Shown: piece by piece, positions 46,325 to 56,414 of the stretch
Layout of the letters: every line of letters starts with the position of its first letter
Position numbering within the stretch: the stretch's first letter is position 1
Assembly (NCBI RefSeq): GCF_030408395.1
Contig: NZ_CP046980.1
Location: 930,001-994,000, forward strand
Source of the DNA: Corynebacterium aquatimens
GTDB taxonomy: Bacteria > Actinomycetota > Actinomycetes > Mycobacteriales > Mycobacteriaceae
DNA: 64,000 nt
Direction of reading: 5' to 3'
Program-made: the position numbers and the translations under genes
The notes under the pieces: generated by a model
The model's input: the letters and a program-made list of their open reading frames with translations, nothing else
Told to the model about the DNA's origin: nothing
Databases searched by the model: none

Positions 46325-47272
46325 GCGCTGGGCGTTAGCGGCTAGTTCAATGGCGTTGTGTCGCCAGCGGGAGCTGGTGGCGTCGGCGGCGGCGCTGCGC
46401 CACGACGCGATTAGGGATGATTCCATTGCGCTGACGAACGCGCTGGCCGTAGGGGTGCTTGTCGGTTCCTCACCGGAATCAAACTCATAGCCGGGGGCTT
46501 GGGCTGGGGTGGGCGAGCCAGCGTTGTTCAGAGTTGTCGTGAGGCATGAGATGCGGTCTTCGTGGCCGTCGCGCAGGGTGTCGATGCGGTACTGGAGGGG
46601 ATCGTCTGCATACGCCGAGGCGAGATCGAGGCCGTAGAGGGCTGCGTATTCGTCGTCGAGAAGCTTCCGGGCCGCCTCAACATCGACTTCATCGATCGGC
46701 TTGGCCTTGTCGTCGGCCGCGCTGGATTCTTCCGCTTCGCACAGCTTCTCGTCGAAATCGGGGTTCGTATTAGCCATGTCCTTGTCCACCGCGGCCAGCA
46801 GGTCGATTGCGTGGGCGGTGACGAGGTCTAAGGAATCGTCGGGAAGCGATGATGCGCGCGTAACAAGGGTGAGAACCAGCGATTGGGCGGCTTCATCAAT
46901 CGTGGTAGCGCCCGCGACGGGCTCTGAGTCTGGTGCGGTGCGGTCGACCTGGCAGCTAGTGGGCGGGGTGCCGGTCTCATCGACACCGCAGACGCGGGTG
47001 ATCTCCGCAAACAACTCATCAGCTTGGGTGCGGCGCAAATCGGCGATGGGCTGGGTGAGCGGGTCACGGGACAGGGACTGCGCGTCGGCGTCCGCGTGTT
47101 GAGCCAAGCTGAGTAACTCCGCGTTCGGTCGCGGTCCGAAGAAATCCAGTGGTGAGCAGGCCGATAGGGGGATCATCAGAGCGATCGCGGAGGCGGCGGC
47201 CACTGTAGCGCGGCTGCGGGAGCGTGCGCGCTGGTGGCGCGAAAGGGGAGTGGATCGTCTGTGGTCAATCAC
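46307..47272 (-). CDS. Putative lipoprotein, possibly ferritin-like
   Basis: The chosen GTG 47272 ([14 protein letters not shown]) gives 321 residues with an Arg-rich n-region, a hydrophobic run [14 protein letters not shown] and a lipobox Cys (LSAC). The mature part is mostly Ala/Asp/Glu-rich helices with several Cys. Between proS and rimP, M. tuberculosis has Rv2843 and Rv2844, the latter alanine-rich and ferritin-like. The helical C-terminus here could be the same family, but I am not sure. The 3' end overlaps proS by 18 bp and the 5' end is divergent from rimP. Confidence 0.72.
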   Translation of the reverse strand: MIDHRRSTPLSRHQRARSRSRATVAAASAIALMIPLSACSPLDFFGPRPNAELLSLAQHADADAQSLSRDPLTQPIADLRRTQADELFAEITRVCGVDETGTPPTSCQVDRTAPDSEPVAGATTIDEAAQSLVLTLVTRASSLPDDSLDLVTAHAIDLLAAVDKDMANTNPDFDEKLCEAEESSAADDKAKPIDEVDVEAARKLLDDEYAALYGLDLASAYADDPLQYRIDTLRDGHEDRISCLTTTLNNAGSPTPAQAPGYEFDSGEEPTSTPTASAFVSAMESSLIASWRSAAADATSSRWRHNAIELAANAQRLASLN

Positions 47273-47329
47273 GCCATAAAACTGTACTTGTCGCCTGTAT
47301 TTGTCGCATTGAGGGTTACAGTGGTGGGC

Positions 47330-47923
47330 ATGGCATTCCCAGATACCGCCGAGCTGGAGAGCATCGTTGCTCCCGTCGCCGTACGTCACGGGCTTGACGT
47401 GGAGGCGATTAAGACAGTGAAGGCTGGTAAGAAATCCCAAGTCACCATCGCCATTTCTGGAGACGAGGCACCGACGCTCGATCAGCTGGAGGACATCTCC
47501 AACGAGGTGTCCCTGCTTTTCGACGAGGCGGAGGAGCGCGGTGAGCTCAACTTCGGCGCTGGCTACACGCTGGAAGTGACCACCCCTGGCATTGATCTGC
47601 CGCTGACACTGCCACGGCACTGGCGCCGCAACCGCGGCCGCGTGGTGGCGGTGCGCTTTGGTGAGGGAATGGCACCGGCTAACGGAGGCAAAGACGGGAC
47701 TCTCTACCGGATTGGCGCTGTTAACAGCGACGACACGGAGGTTGTGTTAGTAAGCCACGCCGAGAAAGGCAGAAAGCACACGCCGCGCGCCATTGCGGTG
47801 AGGTTTGATCAAGTGGAAAACGCCGTGGTAGAGATTGAGTTTGGAAAGCCCAATGAGGCGGAGCTGGCGCTCGCGAACGCCGAGTTTACCCAGCTAACGG
47901 ATGACAACCAGCAGGACAAGTAG
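47330..47923 (+). CDS. rimP: Ribosome maturation factor RimP
   Basis: RimP is needed for 30S maturation. The start MAFPDTAELESIVAPVAVRH gives 197 residues. VTIAISGDEAPTLDQLEDIS and the YTLEVTTPGIDLPLT block are diagnostic. TACAGT ends 7 bp before the ATG, which suggests a leaderless transcript and the promoter of the rimP-nusA-rnpM-infB operon. The distance to nusA is 9 bp. Confidence 0.94.
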   Translation: MAFPDTAELESIVAPVAVRHGLDVEAIKTVKAGKKSQVTIAISGDEAPTLDQLEDISNEVSLLFDEAEERGELNFGAGYTLEVTTPGIDLPLTLPRHWRRNRGRVVAVRFGEGMAPANGGKDGTLYRIGAVNSDDTEVVLVSHAEKGRKHTPRAIAVRFDQVENAVVEIEFGKPNEAELALANAEFTQLTDDNQQDK

Positions 47924-47932
47924 GGAGAACAA

Positions 47933-48961
47933 GTGAATATCGACATTGATGCACTAAAAGCGATCGAGGCACAAGAGGGGATTGATCGCGCTGAGCTGCT
48001 GGACACGATCTCCTCCGCGCTGCTGTACGCCTACTACGACTCGAAGGAAGCCGGGGATACCAAAAAGGAACTGCGTTCCCCGGCGGCGACGTCGTCGAAG
48101 GCCCACGTCACCATCGACCCGGACACGGGTGCCGTTGCGGTGTTCGTGCTTGAGCGCGATGACGACGGGGAGGTTGTTGCTGAATACGACGACACCCCGG
48201 TGAACTTTTCCCGCGTGGGCGCGATGGCTGTGCGCGACGCCATGTTCAAACGCATGCGTACGGCCGAAGCGCACAAGGCGTACGACGAGTATGCGGAGCG
48301 GGAAGGCCACGTCGTCTCCGGCGTGGTGCAAGCGGACTCGTTTGCTAATGAACGCGGCATCATCAAAGTGCAGGTGGGTACGGAGACCGCGCCGCAGGAC
48401 GGCGTTTTGCTGCCTGCGGAGCAAATCCCGGGTGAGAAACTCGCGCACGGTGACCGCGTCAAGGCCTACGTGGTGGGCGTGAACAAGGGCGACAAGTTCG
48501 CTCAAGTCAACCTGTCCCGCACGCACCCGGAACTGGTCCGTGGTCTTTTCGCGCTCGAGGTCCCGGAGGTTGCGGACGGTTCGGTGGAAATCGTCTCCAT
48601 CGCGCGTGAGGCCGGCCACCGCTCCAAGGTGTCGGTAAAGGGAGTGGCCAAGGGCATCAACGCAAAAGGTGCGTGCATCGGCCCGCGCGGATCGCGCGTC
48701 ACCAACATCATGGATGAACTCGGCGGGGAGAAGATCGACATTGTTGACTACTCCGATGACCCGGCGCAGTACGTGGGCAACGCGCTTGCTCCGTCCAAGG
48801 TCGTGCGCGTGGACATCGTGGACGCCGCGGCGCAGGTCGCACGCGTGATCGTGCCTGACTACCAGCTCTCCTTGGCCATCGGTAAGGAAGGGCAGAACGC
48901 CCGCTTAGCGGCACGACTGACCGGCTGGAAGATTGACATTCACTCTGATGCCGACGCCTAA
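47933..48961 (+). CDS. nusA: Transcription termination/antitermination protein NusA
   Basis: NusA modulates RNA polymerase pausing, termination and rRNA antitermination. It starts at GTG 47933, with GGGAGA upstream. The 342-residue product has an N-terminal RNAP-binding domain (about 1-120), an S1 domain (about 125-195, SGVVQADSFANERGIIKVQV-type) and two KH domains. KGINAKGACIGPRGSRV and LAIGKEGQNARLAARLTGW mark the KH domains. It lacks the acidic repeats of E. coli NusA, as in other actinobacteria. Confidence 0.95.
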   Translation: MNIDIDALKAIEAQEGIDRAELLDTISSALLYAYYDSKEAGDTKKELRSPAATSSKAHVTIDPDTGAVAVFVLERDDDGEVVAEYDDTPVNFSRVGAMAVRDAMFKRMRTAEAHKAYDEYAEREGHVVSGVVQADSFANERGIIKVQVGTETAPQDGVLLPAEQIPGEKLAHGDRVKAYVVGVNKGDKFAQVNLSRTHPELVRGLFALEVPEVADGSVEIVSIAREAGHRSKVSVKGVAKGINAKGACIGPRGSRVTNIMDELGGEKIDIVDYSDDPAQYVGNALAPSKVVRVDIVDAAAQVARVIVPDYQLSLAIGKEGQNARLAARLTGWKIDIHSDADA

Positions 48962-49091
48962 ACGGCCACAGCAGCACGTGTAGCGGGCCCGACGGGACTT
49001 GGAAAAGTACGTTTTCGCGGCCAAGTCGCGTATCCTTAATTCTTGGCTTTCATTCTGTGCCGTTGGTTTCTTCTGATGGCGTGGGTGGGGT

Positions 49092-49102
49092 CGTCGATAA
49101 GC
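49092..49102 (-). repeat. GCTTATCGACG motif, copy 12 (intergenic, before rnpM)
   Basis: Exact copy, 37 bp before the rnpM GTG. GGGGTCGTCGATAAGCATG here equals that after cdsA. Confidence 0.9.
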
Positions 49103-49138
49103 ATGTGCTCATGAGCGAAGCGATAAGGAGACGCGACG

Positions 49139-49480
49139 GTGACTGAAACGAGCGCACCGAAGCGAATCCGGACGTGCATCGCGTACGGTACAGCGATGCC
49201 TGACGTGCAGTTACTGCGCGTGGTAGTCGACCCAGACAACCCGATGAGAATCATCGCGGACCCTGTGCGGCGGATGCCGGGGAGGGGCGCGTGGATTACG
49301 CCGACGGAAGAAGCTGTTGAACTTGCTGTGAAGCGCAAGGCATTTTCCCGCGCGCTCAAAGTGAGCGGGACTGTCGATGCAAGCCCTGTACGCGAGTACG
49401 TCGTCACAGTGGCACAAGCCGCTGAGATGCAAACACAACGTAGATGCGAACACAACGTAATTGAAGGACCGAAGAACTGA
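49139..49480 (+). CDS. rnpM: YlxR/RnpM family RNA-binding protein (DUF448)
   Basis: RnpM (YlxR) binds RNase P RNA in Bacillus and modulates its activity. The 113-residue product starts at GTG 49139 with AAGGAG upstream. RTCIAYGTAMP, ELLRVV-type QLLRVVVD, PGRGAWITP and KRKAFSRAL follow the family pattern. The usual CxxC near the N-terminus reads CIAY, so one Cys is missing. It lies between nusA and infB as in most bacteria. The 49481-49603 gap to infB holds only its leader. Confidence 0.88.
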   Translation: MTETSAPKRIRTCIAYGTAMPDVQLLRVVVDPDNPMRIIADPVRRMPGRGAWITPTEEAVELAVKRKAFSRALKVSGTVDASPVREYVVTVAQAAEMQTQRRCEHNVIEGPKN

Positions 49481-49603
49481 TGAGACTCCAACCATGAAGC
49501 ATCAGCGATGAACGTCATGACCACCTTCTAGGGGTCGCCTGCGACGCGAGCTTTGGCAAGCTTGTTGTGGCCCGCGCCCTCTAGCTAACCAACGAGGAGA
49601 CAC

Positions 49604-52600
49604 GTGCCCAAGCTACGCGTTCACGAGCTGGCTAAGCAGCTCGGCGTAACCAGCAAGGAATTGCTCGCCACCCTGAAGGAACAGGGTGAGTTTGTTAAAA
49701 CCGCCTCATCCACCATCGAACCTCCGGTGGTGAAGAAGATGAAGGCGCACTACGAGGCTATGGCCGCCGATTCCGGCGACGGCGCGGCTACCGCCACAGC
49801 GAAGAAGCCCGCCGGCAAGACCCCCGCGGGCGCTAAGACTCCCGCCAAACCCGCCGCCAAGGGCGCAGCACCGAAGGCTCCGGCCGCGGCGAAACCTGCC
49901 GCTGCTAAGCCCGCTGCAGCCAAACCTGCCGCAGCGAAGCCTGCTCCCGCTAAACCTGCCGCCGCCAAGCCTGCGGCAGCGGCGAAGCCTGCTGCCGCTA
50001 AACCCGCCGCGGCCAAGCCTGCGGCAGCCAAGCCCGCGGCAGCAGCAAAGAGCGAATCCGCTACTCCCGCAGCCGCTAAACCCGCATCCGCAAAGCCTGC
50101 AGCCGCGCCCGCTACGGCGAAACCTGCTGCGGCGAAACCCGCCGCGGCGAAGCCTGGTGCGCCGAAACCGGCCGCAGCGAAACCTGCTGCACCGAAACCG
50201 GCCGCGGCGAAGCCTGGTGCGCCGAAGCCTGCTGGGGCGAAGCCTGGTGCGCCGAAGCCTGCTGCGGCAAAGCCTGGTGCGCCGAAGCCTGGCGGCCCGA
50301 GGCCAACGGACGCGGCATCCGCGCCGAAGCCAGGTTCTGCTGGTGCCCCCAAGCCAGGTGGCGCGGCTATGCCGCGTCCAATGCCCAAGCCGGGGCGTCC
50401 GCGCGTGGCAAACAATCCGTTCTCTTCGCAGGGCGGTTCTCCGCGCCCTGCTCCGCGTCCTGGTGGCGCGCGTGGCGGTGCTGGTGGTGGCGCTGGTGCG
50501 CCGCAGAAGCGTCGCGGTGACGGCCCGGCACGTCCGGGTGCCGCGGCTGGTGCACGTCCGGGGCCACGGCCTGGTGGCCGCCCCGGACCGTCGCCGGCGG
50601 ATATGGCGAATGCCCCAACCCCGGGTCAGATGCCGTCCCGTGCGCCGGGTCGTGGCCGTCCGGGCGCGAACGCTGCTGGCGGTCGTGGTCAGGGTGCCGG
50701 TGGTCGTGGTGGCCAGGGTCCTGGCGGCCGCGGTCAGGGCGGACCGGGTGGTCCTGGTGGTCCTGGTGCAGGCGGCGGTTTCCGCGGACGCGGTGGACGC
50801 CGCGGCGGAACCGCGGGTGCGTTCGGTCGCCCGGGTGGTGCGCCGAGCAAGCGCCGTAAGTCCAAGGGCCAGAAGAGGGCCGAGTATGAGGAGATGCACG
50901 CACCGAACGTCATCGGTGGTGTTCGTCTGCCGGACGGCGGCGGTAAGACCGTGCGTCTGCGCCAGGGTGCAACCCTGACTGACTTGGCAGAAAAGATCGG
51001 TACTGAGGCATCGAACCTGGTCCAGGCTCTGTTCAACCTGGGTGAGATGGTCACCGCGACGCAGTCCGTGTCCGAAGAGACGCTGCAGCTGCTGGGTGCA
51101 GAGATCAACTATGACGTTGAGATTGTCTCGCCTGAGGATGAAGACCGCGAGCTGCTCGAGTCCTTCGACCTGCAGTTCGGTGAAGACGAAGGTGGCGAAG
51201 AAGCGCTTGAGCAGCGTCCGCCGGTCGTGTCCGTCATGGGTCACGTTGACCACGGTAAGACCCGACTGTTGGACTCGATCCGCCAGGCCAACGTGGGTAA
51301 GGGCGAAGCCGGCGGCATCACCCAGGGCATCGGTGCTTACCAGACTGAGGTCACCCTAGAAGACGAGCCGCGCAAGATCACCTTCCTGGATACCCCGGGT
51401 CACGAGGCCTTTACCGCCATGCGTGCCCGCGGTGCCCAGTCGACGGACTTGGCCATCCTTGTGGTCGCTGCTGATGACGGCGTCATGCCGCAGACGGTGG
51501 AGGCTATCAACCACGCCAAGGCAGCGAACCTGCCGATCGTGGTTGCGGTGAACAAGGTGGATAAGCCTGAGGCACAGCCGGACAAGATCCGCGGCCAGCT
51601 CACCGAGTATGACTTGGTCCCTGAAGAGTACGGCGGCGACACGATGTTCATCGACATCTCCGCAAAGCAGGGCACGGGTATCGACGATCTGTTGGAGGCC
51701 GTCCTGCTGACCGCGGACGCTGCCCTTGAGCTGACCGCGAACCCGGACATGGACGCCCAGGGTCTCGCCATCGAGTCCCACTTGGACCGCGGGCGCGGTC
51801 CGGTGTCCACCGTGATCATTCAGCGCGGTACCCTGCGCGTCGGTGACTCCATCGTCGTGGGCGGCAACTTCGGTCGCGTGCGCCGCATGGTGGATGAGTG
51901 GGGCCATGACGTTGAGGAAGCTGGGCCGTCGCGTCCGGTGCAGGTCCAGGGTCTCAACGGTGTTCCTGGTCCCGGTGACAACCTCCTGGTGGTCGAGGAC
52001 GACCGCGTCGCTCGTCAGATCGCTGCGCAGCGTGACGCACGTCAGCGCGCCGCGATGCAGGCACGCCGCGTCAAGCGCGTTTCCCTTGAGAACCTGGATC
52101 AGGCTCTCAAGGAGACCAACACCTTGAACCTCATCCTCAAGGGCGACAACGCCGGTTCGGTGGAAGCGCTCGAAGAGGCTCTGCTCAAGATCGAGGTGGA
52201 CGACGAGGTGGAGGTCAACATCATCGACCGCGGTGTCGGTGCTGTGACCCAGACCAACGTCACGCTGGCCGCCGCGTCGGACGCGATCATCGTTGCCTTC
52301 AACGTTCGCGCTGAGGGCAAGGCGACCGAGGAAGCCAACGACGAAGGCGTGGAGATCCGCTACTACTCGGTGATCTACCAGGTCATTGACGATGTCGAGG
52401 CTGCTCTGAAGGGCATGCTCAAGCCGATCTATGAGGAGCGAGACCTGGGGTCTGCGGAGATCCGCCAGATCTTCAAGGCTTCCGCAGTGGGCCTCATCGC
52501 CGGTTGTATGGTCACCGACGGCAAGGTCAAGCGCGGTGCGAAGGTGCGCCTCGTGCGCGACGGCAACGTCGTTACACCGGATGCGACGATTACGTCGCTG

Positions 52601-52729
52601 CGCCGTGAAAAGGACGACGTCACTGAGGTGGACAAGGGTTACGAATGCGGTATGGTTCTGTCCTACCCGGACATCCAGGTTGATGACGTGATCCAGACCT
52701 ACGAGATGGTGGAGGTGCCTCGTGGCTGA
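49604..52729 (+). CDS. infB: Translation initiation factor IF-2
   Basis: IF-2 positions fMet-tRNA and joins subunits. The 1041-residue product starts at GTG 49604 with GAGGAG upstream. It has an N-terminal IF2-N motif ([20 protein letters not shown]), then a long Ala/Pro/Lys repeat region (about 65-235) and a Gly/Arg/Pro-rich region (about 235-425). A second IF2-N block follows. The G domain has GHVDHGKT near residue 546, DTPGHEAF and NKVDKP, and domains II-IV complete the C-terminus. It overlaps rbfA by 8 bp. Confidence 0.96.
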   Translation: MPKLRVHELAKQLGVTSKELLATLKEQGEFVKTASSTIEPPVVKKMKAHYEAMAADSGDGAATATAKKPAGKTPAGAKTPAKPAAKGAAPKAPAAAKPAAAKPAAAKPAAAKPAPAKPAAAKPAAAAKPAAAKPAAAKPAAAKPAAAAKSESATPAAAKPASAKPAAAPATAKPAAAKPAAAKPGAPKPAAAKPAAPKPAAAKPGAPKPAGAKPGAPKPAAAKPGAPKPGGPRPTDAASAPKPGSAGAPKPGGAAMPRPMPKPGRPRVANNPFSSQGGSPRPAPRPGGARGGAGGGAGAPQKRRGDGPARPGAAAGARPGPRPGGRPGPSPADMANAPTPGQMPSRAPGRGRPGANAAGGRGQGAGGRGGQGPGGRGQGGPGGPGGPGAGGGFRGRGGRRGGTAGAFGRPGGAPSKRRKSKGQKRAEYEEMHAPNVIGGVRLPDGGGKTVRLRQGATLTDLAEKIGTEASNLVQALFNLGEMVTATQSVSEETLQLLGAEINYDVEIVSPEDEDRELLESFDLQFGEDEGGEEALEQRPPVVSVMGHVDHGKTRLLDSIRQANVGKGEAGGITQGIGAYQTEVTLEDEPRKITFLDTPGHEAFTAMRARGAQSTDLAILVVAADDGVMPQTVEAINHAKAANLPIVVAVNKVDKPEAQPDKIRGQLTEYDLVPEEYGGDTMFIDISAKQGTGIDDLLEAVLLTADAALELTANPDMDAQGLAIESHLDRGRGPVSTVIIQRGTLRVGDSIVVGGNFGRVRRMVDEWGHDVEEAGPSRPVQVQGLNGVPGPGDNLLVVEDDRVARQIAAQRDARQRAAMQARRVKRVSLENLDQALKETNTLNLILKGDNAGSVEALEEALLKIEVDDEVEVNIIDRGVGAVTQTNVTLAAASDAIIVAFNVRAEGKATEEANDEGVEIRYYSVIYQVIDDVEAALKGMLKPIYEERDLGSAEIRQIFKASAVGLIAGCMVTDGKVKRGAKVRLVRDGNVVTPDATITSLRREKDDVTEVDKGYECGMVLSYPDIQVDDVIQTYEMVEVPRG

Positions 52730-53195
52730 TAATCCCCGCGCGCAGCGCCTGGCCAAGCGCATCCAGGCGATTGTTGCCTCCGCCATCGAGCGGCAGGTCA
52801 AAGACCGCAGACTTGAGCTAGTCACCATCACTGACACTCGAGTCACGGGTGACTTGCGTGATGCCACGGTGTTCTACACGGTGCGCGGCGCGACGCTTGA
52901 CGACGAACCGGATTACGCCGCCGCCGAGGAGGCGCTGAACCGGGCGAGAGGTCAGCTGCGTAAGACCGTGGGCGATGAACTGGGTGTGAGGTTCACCCCG
53001 ACGCTGACGTTTGAGTTGGACACGGTGCCTGAAGCATCCGCCCGCATGGAGGAGCTGCTCGCCAGGGCTCGCAAGCGCGACGAAGAGCTCGCTGAGCTGA
53101 AGAAGAACGCGAAGCCTGCAGGCGATGCCGATCCGTACAAACACCGTTCTGACGAGGCGGATACAGCTGACTCGGGTTACCGGAAGGACGCGTAA
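52722..53195 (+). CDS. rbfA: Ribosome-binding factor A
   Basis: RbfA assists 30S maturation at helix 1 and h44. The 157-residue product starts at GTG 52722 inside infB. It has the KH-like core ([40 protein letters not shown]) with [20 protein letters not shown]. The acidic and basic C-terminal tail of about 40 residues is disordered-looking. It is followed immediately (1-bp TAATG overlap) by the DHH gene. Confidence 0.95.
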   Translation: MADNPRAQRLAKRIQAIVASAIERQVKDRRLELVTITDTRVTGDLRDATVFYTVRGATLDDEPDYAAAEEALNRARGQLRKTVGDELGVRFTPTLTFELDTVPEASARMEELLARARKRDEELAELKKNAKPAGDADPYKHRSDEADTADSGYRKDA

Positions 53196-54205
53196 TGACA
53201 GGTGGGTCCAGGCAGGCTAGTGCGCCGAAGGATAAGCAGTTTGACACCGTGGCGGATGTCGCTGATGCATTGATCGCCGCTGAGACGATCAACGTGGTCA
53301 CGCACATTCGTCCGGATGCGGACGCGATTGGCTCGGCGTGCGGGCTTGCCCTTGGACTCCGCTCACGCGGGAAGACCGTCAACGTGTTCATTGGCCAGTC
53401 CAGTGAACCGGCGGACAACCTGCGCAGCATCCCCGGGATAGAGGAGATCACGTTTACTGACGTGCTCCCCGCCGACGGTCTTATTGTGACGTGTGATTGC
53501 GCGTCGGTTGACCGCACCGGACGTTTCGCGGAGGCCATTGCGCACCAGCGCGACCGCGTCGTGGTGATTGACCACCACGCGTCCAACACTGGCTTTGGTG
53601 CAGTGAATCTGATTGAACCGGTGGAATCCACCACCGTCTTGATCCGGGACCTGCTTGAGCATATGGGAATCGCGCTGACGGAAGACATCGCCTATTGCCT
53701 GTACGCGGGGTTAGTCACGGACACCGGCAGCTTCCGGTGGGGCACCCCGCGCATGCATACGCTCGCCGCGGAACTGATGACCTACGGCGTTAATACGCGC
53801 CAGGCCGCGCTGGACCTCATGGATGAGATTTCCGCGCAAGACCTCAAAATGATGGGTTCGGTCATGGCGAACATGAAAACGTTCACCGCCGGCGACTACG
53901 AGGTGTCGGTGCTGGTGATCGACGATGAGCGTCTTAAGTCTATGAACCAGACCGCGGTAGAGATGATCATCCAGTACGCGCGCGCCATCGAGGGCAGCGA
54001 CATCGGTGTGGTCTTCAAAGAAATCCACCCGGCCTACTGGTCCGTGTCACTGCGTTCCTCCCTCGTTGACGTTTCCGTACTCGCGGAAGCGCACGGCGGT
54101 GGCGGACATGTTCCCGCGGCTGGCTACTCCGTCGGCGGGGACGTGGATGACGCGATCGCGGCACTTGCCGCCACCATTGCTGGCGGAGAGCCACGGCAGC
54201 CGTGA
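53195..54205 (+). CDS. nrnA: DHH family phosphoesterase (NrnA-type)
   Basis: NrnA-type enzymes degrade nanoRNA, pAp and cyclic-dinucleotide products. The 336-residue product has the first motif HIRPDADAIGSACGLAL, a CDCASVDRTG block, DHH in VVIDHHASNTGFG, and the C-terminal DHHA1 domain with GGGGHVPAAGY. Its position between rbfA and the MATE gene matches mycobacteria (Rv2837c, a c-di-AMP/nanoRNA phosphodiesterase). Which nucleotide is preferred here cannot be told. It overlaps the next gene by 4 bp. Confidence 0.9.
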   Translation: MTGGSRQASAPKDKQFDTVADVADALIAAETINVVTHIRPDADAIGSACGLALGLRSRGKTVNVFIGQSSEPADNLRSIPGIEEITFTDVLPADGLIVTCDCASVDRTGRFAEAIAHQRDRVVVIDHHASNTGFGAVNLIEPVESTTVLIRDLLEHMGIALTEDIAYCLYAGLVTDTGSFRWGTPRMHTLAAELMTYGVNTRQAALDLMDEISAQDLKMMGSVMANMKTFTAGDYEVSVLVIDDERLKSMNQTAVEMIIQYARAIEGSDIGVVFKEIHPAYWSVSLRSSLVDVSVLAEAHGGGGHVPAAGYSVGGDVDDAIAALAATIAGGEPRQP

Positions 54206-55563
54206 CCGCTGAAAGCACTCGTACTGTTTCCGTGGATGCCCTGGTAACCCCAGGCCGCATCCTTTCTCTTGCGCTGCCCGCCTTGGGCGTCCTGTCCGCA
54301 ATGCCGCTGTATCTGCTGCTTGATACCGCGATCATCGGGCACTTGGGGTCCTCCCAGCTCGCGGCGCTGGCGGCCGGAACCACGGTCCAAGCAGCCGTGA
54401 CAACCAACCTCACGTTTTTGTCCTACGGCACCACTGCCCGCGCTGCCCGGATGTACGGGGCAGGCCGCCGCGGTGATGCAGTTGCTGAGGGCGTGCAGGC
54501 GACCTGGCTGGGACTCGCCGTTGGTTTTGTTCTGGCCACGCTGGTGTGGCTCTTCGCGCCTCAACTAGCCAGCTTCTTCGTCCAAGATGCAGACACAGCC
54601 GCGGCTGCGGTGAGCTGGATGCGGGTCGCTGTATTCGCGATCCCGCTCACGCTCATCATCATGGCCGGTAACGGCTGGATGCGCGGAGTCCACAACACGC
54701 GTCTGCCGTTTTATTTCACGTTATGCGGCGTGATACCCGGCGCGATAGCGCTGCCATTTTTCGTCGATAAGCTTGGGCTCGTTGGCTCCGCGTGGGCGAA
54801 CGTGCTGGGTATGGCGCTGACTTCTGTGGGCTTCATCGCGGTGCTTGTGCGTGAGCAGCGCACCCTGGGGTTTTCGTGGGCGCCGAATCCCTCGGTGATT
54901 CTGCGTCAGTTGGTGCTCGGCCGCGACCTCATCGTGCGGTCGCTGTCGCTGCACCTGTCTTTCATTCTTGCTGCGGCAGTGGCCGGGCGTATCGCGGTGG
55001 TGGCACTGGCGGCGCACCAGGTGTTGCTCCAGCTGTTCCAGTTCCTTTCGTTGGTGCTGGATTCCCTGGCGATTGCTGCCCAGGCGCTCACCGGTGCGGC
55101 GCTGGGTAAGGGGGATGCGACCCTTGCCCGCAAGGTGGGGGAGAAGGCCACGGTGTACTCCGCGGGCTTCGCCGTGGCGCTGGCCGCAGTGCTGCTCGCC
55201 GGCGGGCCGTGGATCAAACGGATCTTCACCACCGATGATGCCGTGATTGATGCGATGCAGTGGCCGTGGCTTCTCCTCATCGTCATCGTGATCGCCGGCG
55301 GTGTCCTCTTCGCCCTCGACGGCGTGCTCCTCGGTGCGGGTGATGCTGCGTTCCTGCGCACGCTGACTGTCGCCGCCGTCTTCGCGGGTTTCCTCCCCGG
55401 GGTCGCCGCCGCGTGGTGGTTCGACGCGGGGCTCACCGGCATTTGGTGTGGGCTCGCGGCCATGATCATCCTGCGCCTCATCGGCGACATCTGGCGGTTC
55501 TACTCCATGCGCTGGGCGGTTGGGGACCAAGACTCCGAGGACCGTGCGAAGGAAGAGTTATGA
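54202..55563 (+). CDS. MATE family efflux transporter (DinF-like)
   Basis: A 453-residue protein of about 12 membrane helices starting at GTG 54202. It opens PGRILSLALPALGVLSAMPLY, and LDTAIIGHLGSSQLAALA is the MATE N-terminal signature. DSLAIAAQALTGAALGKGDA is the matching block in the second half. It exports cationic or drug-like compounds by Na+ or H+ exchange. A dinF homologue occupies the same position in M. tuberculosis (Rv2836c). Both ends overlap neighbours by 4 bp. A GCTTATCGACG copy is in FVDKLG. Confidence 0.9.
   Translation: MTAESTRTVSVDALVTPGRILSLALPALGVLSAMPLYLLLDTAIIGHLGSSQLAALAAGTTVQAAVTTNLTFLSYGTTARAARMYGAGRRGDAVAEGVQATWLGLAVGFVLATLVWLFAPQLASFFVQDADTAAAAVSWMRVAVFAIPLTLIIMAGNGWMRGVHNTRLPFYFTLCGVIPGAIALPFFVDKLGLVGSAWANVLGMALTSVGFIAVLVREQRTLGFSWAPNPSVILRQLVLGRDLIVRSLSLHLSFILAAAVAGRIAVVALAAHQVLLQLFQFLSLVLDSLAIAAQALTGAALGKGDATLARKVGEKATVYSAGFAVALAAVLLAGGPWIKRIFTTDDAVIDAMQWPWLLLIVIVIAGGVLFALDGVLLGAGDAAFLRTLTVAAVFAGFLPGVAAAWWFDAGLTGIWCGLAAMIILRLIGDIWRFYSMRWAVGDQDSEDRAKEEL
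54762..54772 (-). repeat. GCTTATCGACG motif, copy 13 (in MATE gene)
   Basis: Exact copy on the minus strand, read as FVDKLG. Confidence 0.9.
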
Positions 55564-56414
55564 CCACGCTGTGGGCGGTCTCGGACCTGCATGCCGCGGT
55601 GAAAGCTAACCGCGCCCGGATCGAAGAGATCGTGCCGGAAAGTCCGGACGATTGGCTGATCGTGGCCGGGGACGTGGGGGAGCGCACGGAATTGATCGTG
55701 CGCGTCATGGCGATCCTGGCGGACCGCTTCCACACGGTGATTTGGGTGCCGGGAAACCATGAGTTGTATTCGCGCAGCGGGGACCGTCACACGGGGCGCG
55801 ACAAGTACGCGGAGCTCGTGGCGGCGATGCGCAGCCTCGGCGTGATCACGCCGGAGGATGAATACCCCGTGTTCGGCGGCGTCACCATCGTGCCGCTTTT
55901 CACGTTGTACGACTATTCGTTCCGGCTCTCTGACGTCACTGTCCAAGATGCGCTTGCGCAAGCGGAAAAGAAAAACATTGTTTTTACCGATGAGGTCGCT
56001 ATCGCCCCGTTCGTGGATATGCGTGCGTGGTGCTGGGACCGCTTGGCCTATTCCACGAAGCGGCTCTCGCGCATCAACGGGCCGACGATCCTGATTAACC
56101 ACTGGCCCCTGATCCAGGAACCGACGGAGAAGATGATGTTCCCGGAGATGGCCCTGTGGTGCGGCACCCGCCATACCCGTAGTTGGGCGCAGCGCTACAA
56201 CGCCACCCACGTCATTTACGGACATCTGCACATTCCAGGCGTCATGGAAGTAGACGGGACGAAGCACATCGAGGTGTCGTTGGGCTACCCGGCGGAATGG
56301 CAGGCGCGTAAACCCGGTCCGCTTTCCCCGCCGTGGCCCTACCCGGTGATGAGCCTGCCACGCGCAGACGCCGACCCCGTCGGCACGGTGCAAAGCGAGG
56401 AGGTGGCCCAGTAA
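55560..56414 (+). CDS. pptH: Metallophosphoesterase, PptH-like
   Basis: The 284-residue metallophosphoesterase starts with MTTLWAVSDLHAAVKANR. The metal motifs are DLH, VAGDVGER, PGNHELYSR, NHWPL and YGHLHIPG. In M. tuberculosis the metallophosphoesterase next to PptT (Rv2795c, PptH) removes phosphopantetheine from carrier proteins. Gene order here is the same (pptH then pptT, 1-bp overlap), so the same activity is likely but inferred. It overlaps the MATE gene by 4 bp. Confidence 0.85.
   Translation: MTTLWAVSDLHAAVKANRARIEEIVPESPDDWLIVAGDVGERTELIVRVMAILADRFHTVIWVPGNHELYSRSGDRHTGRDKYAELVAAMRSLGVITPEDEYPVFGGVTIVPLFTLYDYSFRLSDVTVQDALAQAEKKNIVFTDEVAIAPFVDMRAWCWDRLAYSTKRLSRINGPTILINHWPLIQEPTEKMMFPEMALWCGTRHTRSWAQRYNATHVIYGHLHIPGVMEVDGTKHIEVSLGYPAEWQARKPGPLSPPWPYPVMSLPRADADPVGTVQSEEVAQ

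Noticed and set aside
49850..50330. Possible CRISPR-like or satellite repeat in infB
   Set aside because: The repeats are in-frame protein-coding AKP units of varying length without spacers.
49706..52867. Two long minus-strand frames (over 500 codons each) opposite infB
   Set aside because: They arise from the GC-rich repeats and codon pattern of infB. Compositions are odd (Arg/Thr or His/Val) and no start signals are seen.
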